A stretch of 23,603 nt of DNA from contig UQOJ01000033.1 in NCBI GenBank assembly GCA_900542635.1, positions 1 through 23,603 on the forward strand, in the 5' to 3' direction. Numbering within the stretch: the stretch's first letter is position 1; each line of letters starts with the position of its first letter. The position numbers and the translations under genes are program-made. Source of the DNA: an uncultured Collinsella sp. (GTDB lineage: Bacteria; Actinomycetota; Coriobacteriia; Coriobacteriales; Coriobacteriaceae). The notes under the pieces were generated by a model. The model saw only the letters and a program-made list of their open reading frames with translations. It had not been told where the DNA came from and did not search any database. Shown here in pieces: positions 5,319 through 13,308 of this stretch.

Positions 5319-7618
5319 GTGCGACCGAGCGCGAGCATGTGATGCCTCCGCGGCCTCTGATGCCGTGGACGATGGCCCTGTGTGCCGGCATGTGCATGAG
5401 CTGCGCCTTGGTGCTCAACGTGGCCGCCGATGCGCTGCTGTGGGAGCGGGTGCCGGTGGTCGGGCCGCTATGGGCCATTCCCGTTGCGGCGGCGGTCTTC
5501 GTTGTGCTGGCTCAATCTTGTGCGCGGCTTGCCCCTTGGAAGCGGTGGCTGTATGCCGCGTCCGTCGGTCTCGTGGCGGGAGCGGTCGTCTCGGCGTGGT
5601 GGGCTGTGGGCGCGCTCAGCGCCTCGAAGGCGCTCGACGGTCGAGCGGCAAGCAGCCTCGAGTTTGTCGTGCATGGCGATCCATCCATAAACGACGACGT
5701 GTATTCCTATACCTGCGAGGCACGTGCGGACGGTAAGAACCTGGCAACGGTTCGCCTATCGTGCGACCTCGAGCTCAAGGTCGGGGCGCACGTGCGTGTT
5801 ATCGGTCGCGTTTCACGTTTTGAGAACGATGCGTATGGACGATCGCGCGTGCTCCGAGGCGAGGTGCGCAAGGTTAAAGTCGTTCGGATTTTGTCGGTCG
5901 ATGAGGACTCTCCGGGGCCGCTTCTTCGGATGCGAAATGGGCTGCTTGCGTCCATCGCGCCTGCGGCCGACCCGGCGCGTGCACTCATAGCCGGTGTCGT
6001 CTGCGGTCGTTCGGCCGAGCTGCGCGCCCAGCCGGCGGGCGACTGGTTTTCGGTGACGGGAACGGCGCATCTTATCGCCGTCTCGGGCAGCCACTTGGCA
6101 ATCGTGGGGTTTGTAATCGAGGGTGTATTGCAAAAGACTCGGTGCTCACGCGGTCTTCAACGGGCGATATTGGCGATAACGCTTGTGGGCTACGCTGCCT
6201 TTACGGGCGCGTCTCCCTCGGCCGTGCGCGCGTGCTGCATGGTGTTCGCGACGCTTGTCGTAAACGGCGCGGGGCGGCGCCGGCATGGCGCATCGGCGCT
6301 CTTCGTAACCATGTCCATCTTTGTGCTGCTGCGGCCGACGGTTCTGTTCGAGATGGGCTTTCAGCTTTCATGTGCCAGCGTCTTAGCCATTCTGTGCTTT
6401 TGCCCCTATGCGACCTACGCTTTGGGTGAGCTGGGTGTGCCATCAGACGTTGCCAGCATGCTTTCCGTCACGCTGTGCTCGCAACTGGCGACACTTCCCA
6501 TTACCATTCCTGCCTTCGGTACGTTCTCGCTCATTGCTCCGCTGGCAAATGCGGTCATCGGTCCGGTGGTGAGCGTACTGCTTGCCGTGTCGATCGTGCT
6601 GGTTCCCTTTTCGCTCGTGGCACCGTTGCGGACTTGGGCGCTCGTTGTGCCCATGATTGCCTCCCGTTGCGTGCTGTTCTTCGAGCAGCTGTTTGCCGCC
6701 GTGCCGGGTGCATCCGTGAGCGTGCCGCCCGATAGCATGTGGATTTATCTAGTGCCGTGTTTGCTGGCGGTGCTGCTGGTCTGGTGGCCGCGTCCCCGTG
6801 CACGTCCTGTGGCGGTGGGGCTTGCATGTCTGGTGTTCCTGGCTGCGATTCCGTACGTCTACTGGGATCGATTCGCTCCGCCTTCTGTGACGGTGCTCGA
6901 TGTGGGCCAGGCCGATGCGATTCTTATCCGCCAGGGCGGTGCAGTGGCACTCGTCGACTGCGGGCTCGACGAGCGCGTGGTGGCGGCGTTGGTTCGCAAT
7001 AACGTGCACCATATCGATGCCGTCTTTGTGACGCATTGGGATGAGGATCACTGGGGTGGTCTGCCTGCCGTGCTCGAACAGTTTTCGGTCGGTACGATTG
7101 CCGTGGCGGCGGATGCGCTGGAGGATGCTCCTGCCGAGGTATTGAACCGACCTGGCGTGGAGTATCGGCAGGTGCGCCGTGGGGATACGGTCGATATCGG
7201 CTCATTTTGCGCCCGCGTGATGTGGCCATTCGAGTCCGTGGATGGCGAGGGAAATGAGGACTCGCTTGTCCTGCTGCTCTCATATGTTCAGGAAGGCAAG
7301 GGCCTGCGTATGCTCCTCACCGGTGATGCCGAGATCGACCAAGAACGGGAATTCGTGCAGGAGGTGGGGGATATCGACGTACTTAAACTTGGGCATCACG
7401 GCTCTAAGGTTTCAGTCGATGATGAGTTGCTGGACGTCCTGAAGCCCGAGCTTTCCCTCGCGAGTGCGGGCGAAGGGAATCGATACGGCCATCCGTCCGA
7501 TGCCTGCATCGATGCCGTTAAGGAAGCGGGCGGCGTGTTCGCGTGCACTATCGAACACGGCGACATTACCGTCACGCCGACTGCGAATGGCTTTGCGATG
7601 CGATGCCAGCGACCGTGA
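5315..7618 (+). CDS. comEC: ComEC/Rec2 competence DNA channel protein
   Basis: Polytopic membrane protein that carries single-stranded DNA across the cytoplasmic membrane during transformation. 767 residues and apparently intact. N-terminal helices (about 17-100) lead to an OB-like DUF4131 region (about 110-195), then the competence domain with many helices (about 220-515; HLIAVSGSHLAIVG at 252-265 and GASPSAVRA at 298-306). The C-terminal metallo-beta-lactamase-like domain (523-765) holds LDVGQADAILI (528-538), HWDEDH (574-579), LTGDAE (668-673), LGHHGSK (692-698) and His726, so the metal site of the presumed nuclease looks complete. It overlaps comEA by four bases. The Ser in AVSGSH, where Leu is usual, is a small oddity. 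Confidence 0.95.
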   Translation: MSATEREHVMPPRPLMPWTMALCAGMCMSCALVLNVAADALLWERVPVVGPLWAIPVAAAVFVVLAQSCARLAPWKRWLYAASVGLVAGAVVSAWWAVGALSASKALDGRAASSLEFVVHGDPSINDDVYSYTCEARADGKNLATVRLSCDLELKVGAHVRVIGRVSRFENDAYGRSRVLRGEVRKVKVVRILSVDEDSPGPLLRMRNGLLASIAPAADPARALIAGVVCGRSAELRAQPAGDWFSVTGTAHLIAVSGSHLAIVGFVIEGVLQKTRCSRGLQRAILAITLVGYAAFTGASPSAVRACCMVFATLVVNGAGRRRHGASALFVTMSIFVLLRPTVLFEMGFQLSCASVLAILCFCPYATYALGELGVPSDVASMLSVTLCSQLATLPITIPAFGTFSLIAPLANAVIGPVVSVLLAVSIVLVPFSLVAPLRTWALVVPMIASRCVLFFEQLFAAVPGASVSVPPDSMWIYLVPCLLAVLLVWWPRPRARPVAVGLACLVFLAAIPYVYWDRFAPPSVTVLDVGQADAILIRQGGAVALVDCGLDERVVAALVRNNVHHIDAVFVTHWDEDHWGGLPAVLEQFSVGTIAVAADALEDAPAEVLNRPGVEYRQVRRGDTVDIGSFCARVMWPFESVDGEGNEDSLVLLLSYVQEGKGLRMLLTGDAEIDQEREFVQEVGDIDVLKLGHHGSKVSVDDELLDVLKPELSLASAGEGNRYGHPSDACIDAVKEAGGVFACTIEHGDITVTPTANGFAMRCQRP

Positions 7619-7626
7619 CGACGTCG

Positions 7627-7656
7627 TTGGCGTGTGGTGGGCCCCTGGGCTAGAAT
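7627..7656 (+). promoter_or_regulatory. Promoter for holA
   Basis: TTGGCG (7627-7632) and TAGAAT (7651-7656) with an 18-base spacer, in the 78-base gap between comEC and holA. The -10 is 41 bases before the holA ATG, which gives holA expression independent of the competence pair. Confidence 0.6.
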
Positions 7657-7696
7657 GGCACGGAGCGAATACGAAGGCCTGCGGGAGGGGAGCGCA

Positions 7697-8659
7697 ATGT
7701 CCGAAACCGGTCTGCTGCCGGCATATCTGATCGTCGGTACCGACGGAGTCAAGCGCGATCACGCCGTCTCGCGTATGAAAGCGCGTCTGGAAAAGTCGGG
7801 CATGGTCGAGTTCAACCTCGACGAGCGCGATATGACCAAAGACCCCGATATCGAGTCGATTATCGGATCGCTCAATACCTTTCCCATGGGCAGCGAGTTT
7901 CGCCTGGTAATCCTTGATGGCTGCTCAAAGCTCGCCAAGTCGGTCTCGGAGCCGCTCGTCGAGTATCTGGCGAGTCCCAGTCCCACAACGGTCTGCCTCA
8001 TCATCGCCGACTCGCTTGCCAAGAACACGCGCCTGTATAAGGCGATCGCCAAGATCGACAAGAAGGCTGTTATCGATTGCTCCGGCACCAAGCGCTGGGA
8101 GCTACCGCGCCGCGTGCAGCAGATGGCGACGCAGCACGGCAAGTCGATCACGACGGCGGCCGCCGAGGAACTCGTCTCGCGTTCGGGTGAAAACACTCGC
8201 ATGCTCGATAACGACTTGGCTAAGCTTGCCCAGATGGTCGAGGTGCCCCAGATTGAGCTTGCCGACGTTGAGCGCTGGATTGTACGTACGGCCGAGGTTC
8301 AACCCTGGGACTTTCTCAATGCGGTCTCGGCCCGTGACATGCGACGCTCGCTCGAGCTCTTCAATCTACTGCCCGCCAAGAGCTACGTGTGGACTTACAC
8401 ATTGCTGTGCGGCCGCATCCGCGAGCTTATCGTTGCCAAGGCGCTCGATGCGCGCGGACAGGGTCGTGAGCTGGCCGCAACACTTAAGCTCCAGTCCTGG
8501 CAGGTCAAGAATCACCTGACCTGGGCACGTCGCTTTTCGATGGCAGAGCTCGTTGCCGCGCTCGAGGGCGCGGTCGATGTGGAGCTCGCACTGAAGGGTT
8601 CGGCCGATTCTCAGACCGCGCTTTTGCTCTGGATTACGAACATCTTGAGAAAATCGTGA
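7697..8659 (+). CDS. holA: DNA polymerase III subunit delta
   Basis: Wrench subunit of the clamp loader: binds the beta clamp and opens it for loading at primer-template junctions. 320 residues, close to the family's usual 330-340. The N-terminal AAA-like domain starts YLIVGTDGVKRDHAVSRM (10-27); FNTFPM-like LNTFPMGSEFRLVIL is the conserved clamp-contact and core-strand region. The middle contains SGENTRMLDNDLAKLAQM, the typical segment where the lid domain packs (family R...L..EL.KL). The C-terminal collar contains ELIVAKALDARGQ and SWQVKNHLTWARRFS. The start is ATG 7697, after a GGGAGGGGAG element at 7683-7692; the frame is open from 7634 but no better start exists. Placement after comEC is common in bacteria. 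Confidence 0.93.
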   Translation: MSETGLLPAYLIVGTDGVKRDHAVSRMKARLEKSGMVEFNLDERDMTKDPDIESIIGSLNTFPMGSEFRLVILDGCSKLAKSVSEPLVEYLASPSPTTVCLIIADSLAKNTRLYKAIAKIDKKAVIDCSGTKRWELPRRVQQMATQHGKSITTAAAEELVSRSGENTRMLDNDLAKLAQMVEVPQIELADVERWIVRTAEVQPWDFLNAVSARDMRRSLELFNLLPAKSYVWTYTLLCGRIRELIVAKALDARGQGRELAATLKLQSWQVKNHLTWARRFSMAELVAALEGAVDVELALKGSADSQTALLLWITNILRKS

Positions 8660-8673
8660 TGATACCTGCCTAT

Positions 8674-8717
8674 TTGACAAATTCGTTCTATCCCTTTGAG
8701 GGGGAGCGTGCTATAGT
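8674..8717 (+). promoter_or_regulatory. rpsT promoter region
   Basis: An extended -10, TGCTATAGT, lies at 8709-8717. A perfect TTGACA at 8674-8679 is 32 bases from it, too far to act as its -35, and has no clear -10 at its own 16-18 base distance. The most likely start of transcription is near 8724, giving a leader of about 70 bases before rpsT. Confidence 0.55.
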
Positions 8718-8727
8718 AGGCGCTTGC

Positions 8728-8765
8728 ATGACCTCACCGTGTCTCAGAGGTGTCATACATTTTTT
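8728..8765 (+). promoter_or_regulatory. Possible rpsT leader hairpin with T-run
   Basis: ATGACCTC region: ATGA (8728-8731) plus CCTC (8732-8735) can pair with GAGG (8747-8750) and TCAT (8753-8756), with a two-base bulge, followed four bases later by six T (8760-8765). It resembles a weak attenuator upstream of the Shine-Dalgarno element at 8778-8783. Confidence 0.35.
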
Positions 8766-8792
8766 GCAAGGAACTCGAAAGGAACTCCAGAA

Positions 8793-9059
8793 GTGGCAAA
8801 CATCAAGTCTCAGAAGAAGCGTATCCGCACCAATGAGGCAGCTCGCATGCGTAACAAGGCTGTCAAGTCCGAGCTCAAGACGCTGACCAAGCACGTCCAG
8901 TCCGCCGTCGCCGAGGGCGACGCCGAGAAGGCCCAGGCTGCCCTCAAGACCGTCACCAAGCGTCTCGACATGGCTGCCGCCAAGCATGTTATCCACAAGA
9001 ACCAGGCTTCCAACCGCAAGTCCGGTCTTGCCAAGCTCGTGAACAGCATCAACGCCTAA
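8793..9059 (+). CDS. rpsT: 30S ribosomal protein S20
   Basis: Small basic protein that binds 16S rRNA early in 30S assembly. 88 residues, the usual length. The N-terminus (M/V)ANIKSQKKRIRTNEAARMRNKAVKSELKT is a clear S20 signature, and the C-terminal KHVIHKNQASNRKSGLAKLVNSI is the conserved second helix. The start is GTG 8793, with AAAGGA at 8778-8783; the frame is open upstream from 8724, but that part is leader. It stands alone, with its own promoter and a strong terminator, and is likely autoregulated as S20 is in other bacteria. It lies beside holA and lepA, a common neighbourhood for rpsT. Confidence 0.97.
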   Translation: MANIKSQKKRIRTNEAARMRNKAVKSELKTLTKHVQSAVAEGDAEKAQAALKTVTKRLDMAAAKHVIHKNQASNRKSGLAKLVNSINA

Positions 9060-9093
9060 GTTGTAAATTTCACACCACACAGATTACGCGCAT

Positions 9094-9130
9094 AAATGGA
9101 GCCTGTTTTATGGAACAGGCTCCATTTTTT
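9094..9130 (+). terminator. Rho-independent terminator after rpsT
   Basis: AAATGGAGCCTGTT (9094-9107) pairs perfectly over 14 bases with AACAGGCTCCATTT (9114-9127) around a six-base loop, ending in a run of T to 9130. Read as DNA it also contains an ATG in frame with lepA, which should not be taken as the lepA start. Confidence 0.95.
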
Positions 9131-9142
9131 GTATCGCTCGGG

Positions 9143-9148
9143 TAAGAT
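9143..9148 (+). promoter_or_regulatory. Candidate -10 for lepA (possible leaderless mRNA)
   Basis: TAAGAT lies only seven bases before the lepA ATG at 9156, so a transcript from it would begin at or next to the start codon. No strong Shine-Dalgarno element is seen. The context CGCTCGGGTA...CCGCA (9135-9156) is shared with the -10 region at 13253-13273. There is no clear -35. Confidence 0.4.
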
Positions 9149-9155
9149 AGTCCGC

Positions 9156-10967
9156 ATGAATACTTCAATTGACATTTCCCACATCCGCAACTTCTCAATT
9201 GTTGCGCACATCGACCATGGCAAGTCCACGATCAGTGACCGTATCCTCGAGCTCACCCATACCGTCGACGAGCGCGACATGGAGTCGCAGCTGCTCGACA
9301 CCATGGATATCGAGCGCGAGCGCGGCATCACGATCAAGTCCAATGCCGTTCGTGTCTCCTATGACGCCGACGATGGCGAGACGTATCAGTTCAACCTGAT
9401 CGATACGCCGGGCCACGTGGACTTTACCTATGAGGTCTCGCGTTCGCTTGCCGCCTGCGAGGGTGCGGTGCTTGTCGTCGACGCCACGCAGGGCGTCGAG
9501 GCGCAGACCGTCTCCAACGCGACGCTCGCCATGAACGCCAACTTGGATATCGTGCCCGCCATCAATAAGATCGACCTGCCGTCGGCACACCCCGACGAGG
9601 TCAAGACCGAGATCGAGGACGACCTGGCGATCCCTGCCGACGATGCCGTATGCGTATCGGGCAAGACCGGCGAGGGCATCCACGATCTGCTGGAGTCCAT
9701 CGTCTTTTTGATCTCTCCGCCCAAGGGCGATGCAAACGCGCCGCTCAAGGCGCTCATCCTGGACTCGTATTTTGATGAGTACCGCGGCGTCGTTGCCACG
9801 GTCCGCGTGTTTGACGGCTCCATCAAAAAGGGCGATACCCTCCTTATGATGCAGGCAAAGGGTGACTTTTTGGTCGATGGCGTGGGCGTCAAGCGTCCCG
9901 CCGAGACACCAGTTGACGCGCTGACGGTCGGTGAGGTGGGCTACGTGGTCACGGGCCTGAAGGACCCCGAGGCCGTGCGCGTGGGCGATACCCTTACGTG
10001 GGCGTCGAATCCCTGCCCCGAGCCGCTTCCCGGCTACCGTGAGGCCAAGCCCATGGTCTACACGGGCCTGTTCCCGATCGACAACAAGGATTACGAGAAC
10101 CTGCGCGACGCTCTCGATAAGCTGCATGTCAACGACCCGTCGTTGGTGTGGGAGCCCGAGACTTCGGTGGCGCTCGGCTTTGGTTTCCGCGTTGGCTTCT
10201 TGGGCCTGCTGCATATGGAGGTCGTCAAGGAGCGCCTGGAGCGCGAGTTCAACCTGGACCTGATTGCCACGAGCCCTTCGGTGGACTATCACGTCTACAA
10301 GACCGACGGCGAGATGATTGATGTTCGCAGCCCGCAGGATCTGCCCGAGGCTACGCGCATCGAGCGCATCGAGGAGCCCTACCTCAAGGCCAAGATTATC
10401 TGTCCGCCCGAGTATACGGGTGCCGTCATGCAGCTCGCTATCGAGCATCGCGGCATTACAACCGACATGATCCATCTCACGAGCAAATCGGTCGAGATGC
10501 GCTTTGACATGCCGCTTGCCGAGCTCATCCTGGACTTCTTTGACCAGCTCAAGAGCCGCACCAAGGGCTATGCCTCGCTCGATTATGAGTTCAACGAGTA
10601 TCGTCCCTCCGAGCTTGTCAAGCTCGATATCCTGCTTTCGGGCGACGAGGTGGATGCGCTTTCGTTTATCGTGCACAAGGACAAGGCCTATGGCCTGGCC
10701 CGCGGTCTGTGCGACAAGCTCAAGGAAATCATTCCACGTCAGCTGTTTGAGGTGCCTATTCAGGGCGCCATCGGCAACAAGATCATCGCCCGCTCTACCG
10801 TCAAGGCGCGCCGTAAGGACGTTTTGGCCAAGTGCTATGGCGGCGATATCTCGCGTAAGCGCAAGCTGCTCGAGAAGCAGAAAGAGGGCAAAAAGCGCAT
10901 GAAGGCCATCGGCTCGGTCGAGGTCCCGCAGGAGGCCTTTATGGCGATTCTCAAGGTGGACGAGTAG
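9156..10967 (+). CDS. lepA: Elongation factor 4 (LepA), ribosome-associated GTPase
   Basis: Translational GTPase that acts on the ribosome, with roles described in back-translocation and 30S biogenesis. 603 residues, matching the family. GTPase motifs in order: AHIDHGKST (G1, near residue 17), RGITI (G2), DTPGHVDF (G3), NKIDLP (G4) and SGKTGEGI (G5). Domain II, an EF-G-like domain (FGFRVGFLGLLHMEVVKERLEREF) and the LepA-specific C-terminal domain (GGDISRKRKLLEKQKEGKKRMK) follow. The ATG 9156 matches the conserved start IRNFSIVAHID; an in-frame extension to 9096 runs through the rpsT terminator and is rejected. No clear Shine-Dalgarno element. Four bases separate it from dusB. Confidence 0.97.
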   Translation: MNTSIDISHIRNFSIVAHIDHGKSTISDRILELTHTVDERDMESQLLDTMDIERERGITIKSNAVRVSYDADDGETYQFNLIDTPGHVDFTYEVSRSLAACEGAVLVVDATQGVEAQTVSNATLAMNANLDIVPAINKIDLPSAHPDEVKTEIEDDLAIPADDAVCVSGKTGEGIHDLLESIVFLISPPKGDANAPLKALILDSYFDEYRGVVATVRVFDGSIKKGDTLLMMQAKGDFLVDGVGVKRPAETPVDALTVGEVGYVVTGLKDPEAVRVGDTLTWASNPCPEPLPGYREAKPMVYTGLFPIDNKDYENLRDALDKLHVNDPSLVWEPETSVALGFGFRVGFLGLLHMEVVKERLEREFNLDLIATSPSVDYHVYKTDGEMIDVRSPQDLPEATRIERIEEPYLKAKIICPPEYTGAVMQLAIEHRGITTDMIHLTSKSVEMRFDMPLAELILDFFDQLKSRTKGYASLDYEFNEYRPSELVKLDILLSGDEVDALSFIVHKDKAYGLARGLCDKLKEIIPRQLFEVPIQGAIGNKIIARSTVKARRKDVLAKCYGGDISRKRKLLEKQKEGKKRMKAIGSVEVPQEAFMAILKVDE

Positions 10968-10971
10968 GTTC

Positions 10972-12015
10972 ATGGCGCTTTCTGAATACAGCAAGCGGCT
11001 GCTGGGCGCCTATGCCGAGCAGCCGTTCCTTATGGCTCCCATGGCCGGCGTGACCGACCCCGCCTATCGCATCATGTGTCGCCGCCGCGGTGCCAACCTT
11101 GCCTACAGCGAGATGGTAAGCGTTGCAGGCCTTGCCTATGCCAGCAATAAGACCTGGCGCCTGGTACTGCCGGCCGATGAGGAACAGCAGATTTGCGTGC
11201 AGCTCTTTGGCTCTAAGCCCGATCAGTTTGCGAGCGCCGTCGCTGCCGTCGAGGATCGCGTGGGCGATCGCCTGTCGCTCATTGATATCAATATGGCCTG
11301 TCCGGCTCGCAAGGTCGTCACCAAGGGCGAGGGCTCGGCGCTCATGCGCACGCCCGATCTGGCCGAGAAGATTGTCGAGGCGGCGGTGGGTGCGGCGCAC
11401 GTGCCCGTGACCGTAAAGATTCGCAAGGGTTTTTACGCCGAAGACCGTAATGCCGCGACGTTTGCCCAGATGCTCGAGGGAGCAGGTGCATCTGCGGTGG
11501 CGGTGCATGGCCGTTGCGCCACGCAGCTCTATACGGGCCAGGCCGATTGGTCGGTCGTCGATGAGGTGGCCGACGCCGTCGAGATTCCCGTTATCGGTTC
11601 GGGCGACGTGTTCTCGGCCGAGGATGCGGCGGAGCGTCTGCGCAGCTCCGGCGCCAGTGCCGTGTTCATCGCGCGCGGCATCTATGGCAACCCCTGGGTG
11701 TTCGGCGATGCTCGTGCCCTTGCGCTCGATGGCACGCCGGTACCGGTGCGTAGCTCGGTCGAGCGACTGGGCGCCCTGCGCGAGCACCTGACGCTCACGC
11801 ACGAGCTGTTGCCGCTCATGTCACGTGCCCGTACGTACGCGAGCTGGTATTTAAAGGGCATGCCCCATGCTGCCGCCTGGCGTGCCCAAGTGGTGCGTTG
11901 CTCCACCTATGAGGAGTTCATGGCATTGGTCGATGATATCGAGCGCGATGTGGTGGCCTGCGAGGCTGCACTTGCCGCCGGCGAGTCGGTGCCCGCTCAT
12001 CCGCTGGAGGCCTAA
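10972..12015 (+). CDS. dusB: tRNA-dihydrouridine synthase (DusB-type)
   Basis: FMN enzyme that reduces uridine to dihydrouridine in the tRNA D-loop with NADPH. 347 residues, slightly longer than E. coli DusB. Motifs: APMAGVTDPAYR (22-33), DINMACPARKVVTKGEGSALM (105-125) with the catalytic Cys110, KIRKGF (149-154), VHGR...YTGQADW (178-193), GSGDVFS (209-215) and ARGIYGNPWVF (234-244) at the FMN phosphate site. The start is ATG 10972, four bases after the lepA stop, with only a weak upstream ribosome-binding element. The hemW start is two bases past its stop, so lepA-dusB-hemW is probably one transcript. The subfamily (DusB, and not another Dus) is judged from the motifs and gene context only. 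Confidence 0.92.
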   Translation: MALSEYSKRLLGAYAEQPFLMAPMAGVTDPAYRIMCRRRGANLAYSEMVSVAGLAYASNKTWRLVLPADEEQQICVQLFGSKPDQFASAVAAVEDRVGDRLSLIDINMACPARKVVTKGEGSALMRTPDLAEKIVEAAVGAAHVPVTVKIRKGFYAEDRNAATFAQMLEGAGASAVAVHGRCATQLYTGQADWSVVDEVADAVEIPVIGSGDVFSAEDAAERLRSSGASAVFIARGIYGNPWVFGDARALALDGTPVPVRSSVERLGALREHLTLTHELLPLMSRARTYASWYLKGMPHAAAWRAQVVRCSTYEEFMALVDDIERDVVACEAALAAGESVPAHPLEA

Positions 12016-12017
12016 CG

Positions 12018-13250
12018 GTGGCCGTTACCGCGCTGTACGTGCATGTGCCGTTTTGCGCTCAAAAGTGCCGGTATTGCGACTTTGACTCGCGCAGTTTTGC
12101 TCCGTGTGACCTGAGCGCTGCGCTTGATGCCTATTTTGAGCAGTTGTATGCACGCCTCGATGCCTTTGGCGACGCAGGCGCGCTTGCACAGATCCGCACC
12201 GTCTATGTTGGCGGAGGCACGCCGTCGCTGGCGGGGGAGCGCCTGGTGGAGCTGGCGCGGCGTATTCGTTCGTGGTGCGCCCCCGTTGAGTTTACCTGCG
12301 AGGCCAATCCCGAATCGCTGACCGCCGAGCTTGCCGCTGCGCTTGCCGGGGTGGGCGTCACGCGCATTTCTCTGGGGGTCCAAACCCTCGACAACGCCGA
12401 GCTTGCTGCCATCGGCCGTATTCACGATGCCGATCGGGCGCTCGCCGCCATCACGACGGTCAAGGACGCTGGGCTCGATGTGTCGTGTGACCTGATGTGC
12501 GGCCTTCCCGGGCAGACCGCCGTAAGCTGGCAGAGCACGCTCGATGGCGTGCTGGCGGCGTCGCCGCATCATGTATCGGTGTATCCTCTCACGCTCGAGG
12601 AGGGCACGCCGCTCTATCGCATGGCGTGTCGCGACGAGTCGCTCGAGCCCGACGAGGATTTTCAGGCTTCGTGCATGGACGCGGCGCGTGAGCGTCTGGG
12701 CGCTGCCGGCTATCACCCGTATGAGGTTGCAAGCTACGCGCTCGACGGTCATGAGTGCGCCCACAACATTGCCTATTGGACCGGTCAGGGCTATCTGGGC
12801 TTGGGTCGCTCTGCCGCCGGTATGCTCGATGCCGGGGACTTCGATCGCTTGGCCGGGCTGTTTCCTGACGTACCCGCTCGCGGCGAAGCGTATCGCGTGC
12901 GTCTGGTGCAACGCGACGACACCGCGACGACGTTTGATGCCGAGTATCTGTCGCAGCGCGAGGCGGCGGCCGAGGATTTGATGCTCGCCTGCCGCATGAC
13001 GCGTGGCATTGGGCCCGATCTGTTGGTGCGCTCGGCAAGCGTGATCGCTGCAGACGAGCTGGCGGCGGCCTGTGACCGTGCGCTCGAGTTGGGCCTTGCC
13101 ACCTGGGTGCCCGATCATGTTGAAGGGCTTTCGGGGCGCGTCGCCTCGAAAGACGTTATCGCAGGTCGCGTCCGTGCTTGTTTAGCGCCCACCCACTTGG
13201 GCTGGCTCGATGGAAATGTGCTGTTCGAGCTGTTTTGGGGTCTATCTTAG
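12018..13250 (+). CDS. hemW: HemW-type radical SAM heme chaperone
   Basis: Radical SAM protein formerly called oxygen-independent coproporphyrinogen oxidase; HemW proteins bind heme and deliver it to targets. 410 residues. The [4Fe-4S] motif is CAQKCRYCDF (Cys13, Cys17, Cys20); the CDF ending, in place of the CGC of true HemN oxidases, marks HemW. YVGGGTPSL, CEANPESL, ISLGVQTLDNAEL, and DLMCGLPGQT are conserved core strands. The C-terminal HemN-like winged-helix region holds YEVASYAL and NIAYWTGQGYLGLGRSA. The start is GTG 12018 (MAVTALYVHVPFC), two bases past dusB. Heme in an anaerobic gut actinobacterium would have few users, so the real partner here is open. Confidence 0.93.
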   Translation: MAVTALYVHVPFCAQKCRYCDFDSRSFAPCDLSAALDAYFEQLYARLDAFGDAGALAQIRTVYVGGGTPSLAGERLVELARRIRSWCAPVEFTCEANPESLTAELAAALAGVGVTRISLGVQTLDNAELAAIGRIHDADRALAAITTVKDAGLDVSCDLMCGLPGQTAVSWQSTLDGVLAASPHHVSVYPLTLEEGTPLYRMACRDESLEPDEDFQASCMDAARERLGAAGYHPYEVASYALDGHECAHNIAYWTGQGYLGLGRSAAGMLDAGDFDRLAGLFPDVPARGEAYRVRLVQRDDTATTFDAEYLSQREAAAEDLMLACRMTRGIGPDLLVRSASVIAADELAAACDRALELGLATWVPDHVEGLSGRVASKDVIAGRVRACLAPTHLGWLDGNVLFELFWGLS

Positions 13251-13260
13251 GCCGCTCGGG

Positions 13261-13266
13261 TAGAAT
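13261..13266 (+). promoter_or_regulatory. Candidate -10 for the dnaJ-like gene
   Basis: TAGAAT, in the context CGCTCGGGTAGAATTACCGCA (written in two parts: CGCTCGGGTA, then GAATTACCGCA) at 13253-13273. The first ten bases and the CCGCA that follows match those around the lepA -10. No convincing -35. It is 42 bases before the next start codon. Confidence 0.5.
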
Positions 13267-13308
13267 TACCGCAATATAAACGCTGCTGTGAGCAGGAGGT
13301 TGCCGCGC

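Noticed and set aside
9096..9155. Longer LepA start at ATG 9096.
   Set aside because: It lies within the rpsT terminator hairpin; the conserved LepA N-terminus starts at 9156.
9195..10994. A 599-codon open frame on the - strand opposite lepA.
   Set aside because: It is antisense to a fully conserved gene, has no ribosome-binding site that I can see, and its sequence resembles no family.
13283..13295. CTGCT/AGCAG hairpin that touches the AGGAGG of the dnaJ-like gene, as an RNA thermometer.
   Set aside because: Only five pairs with a three-base loop, and it leaves most of the Shine-Dalgarno element free, so a thermosensor role is not supported.
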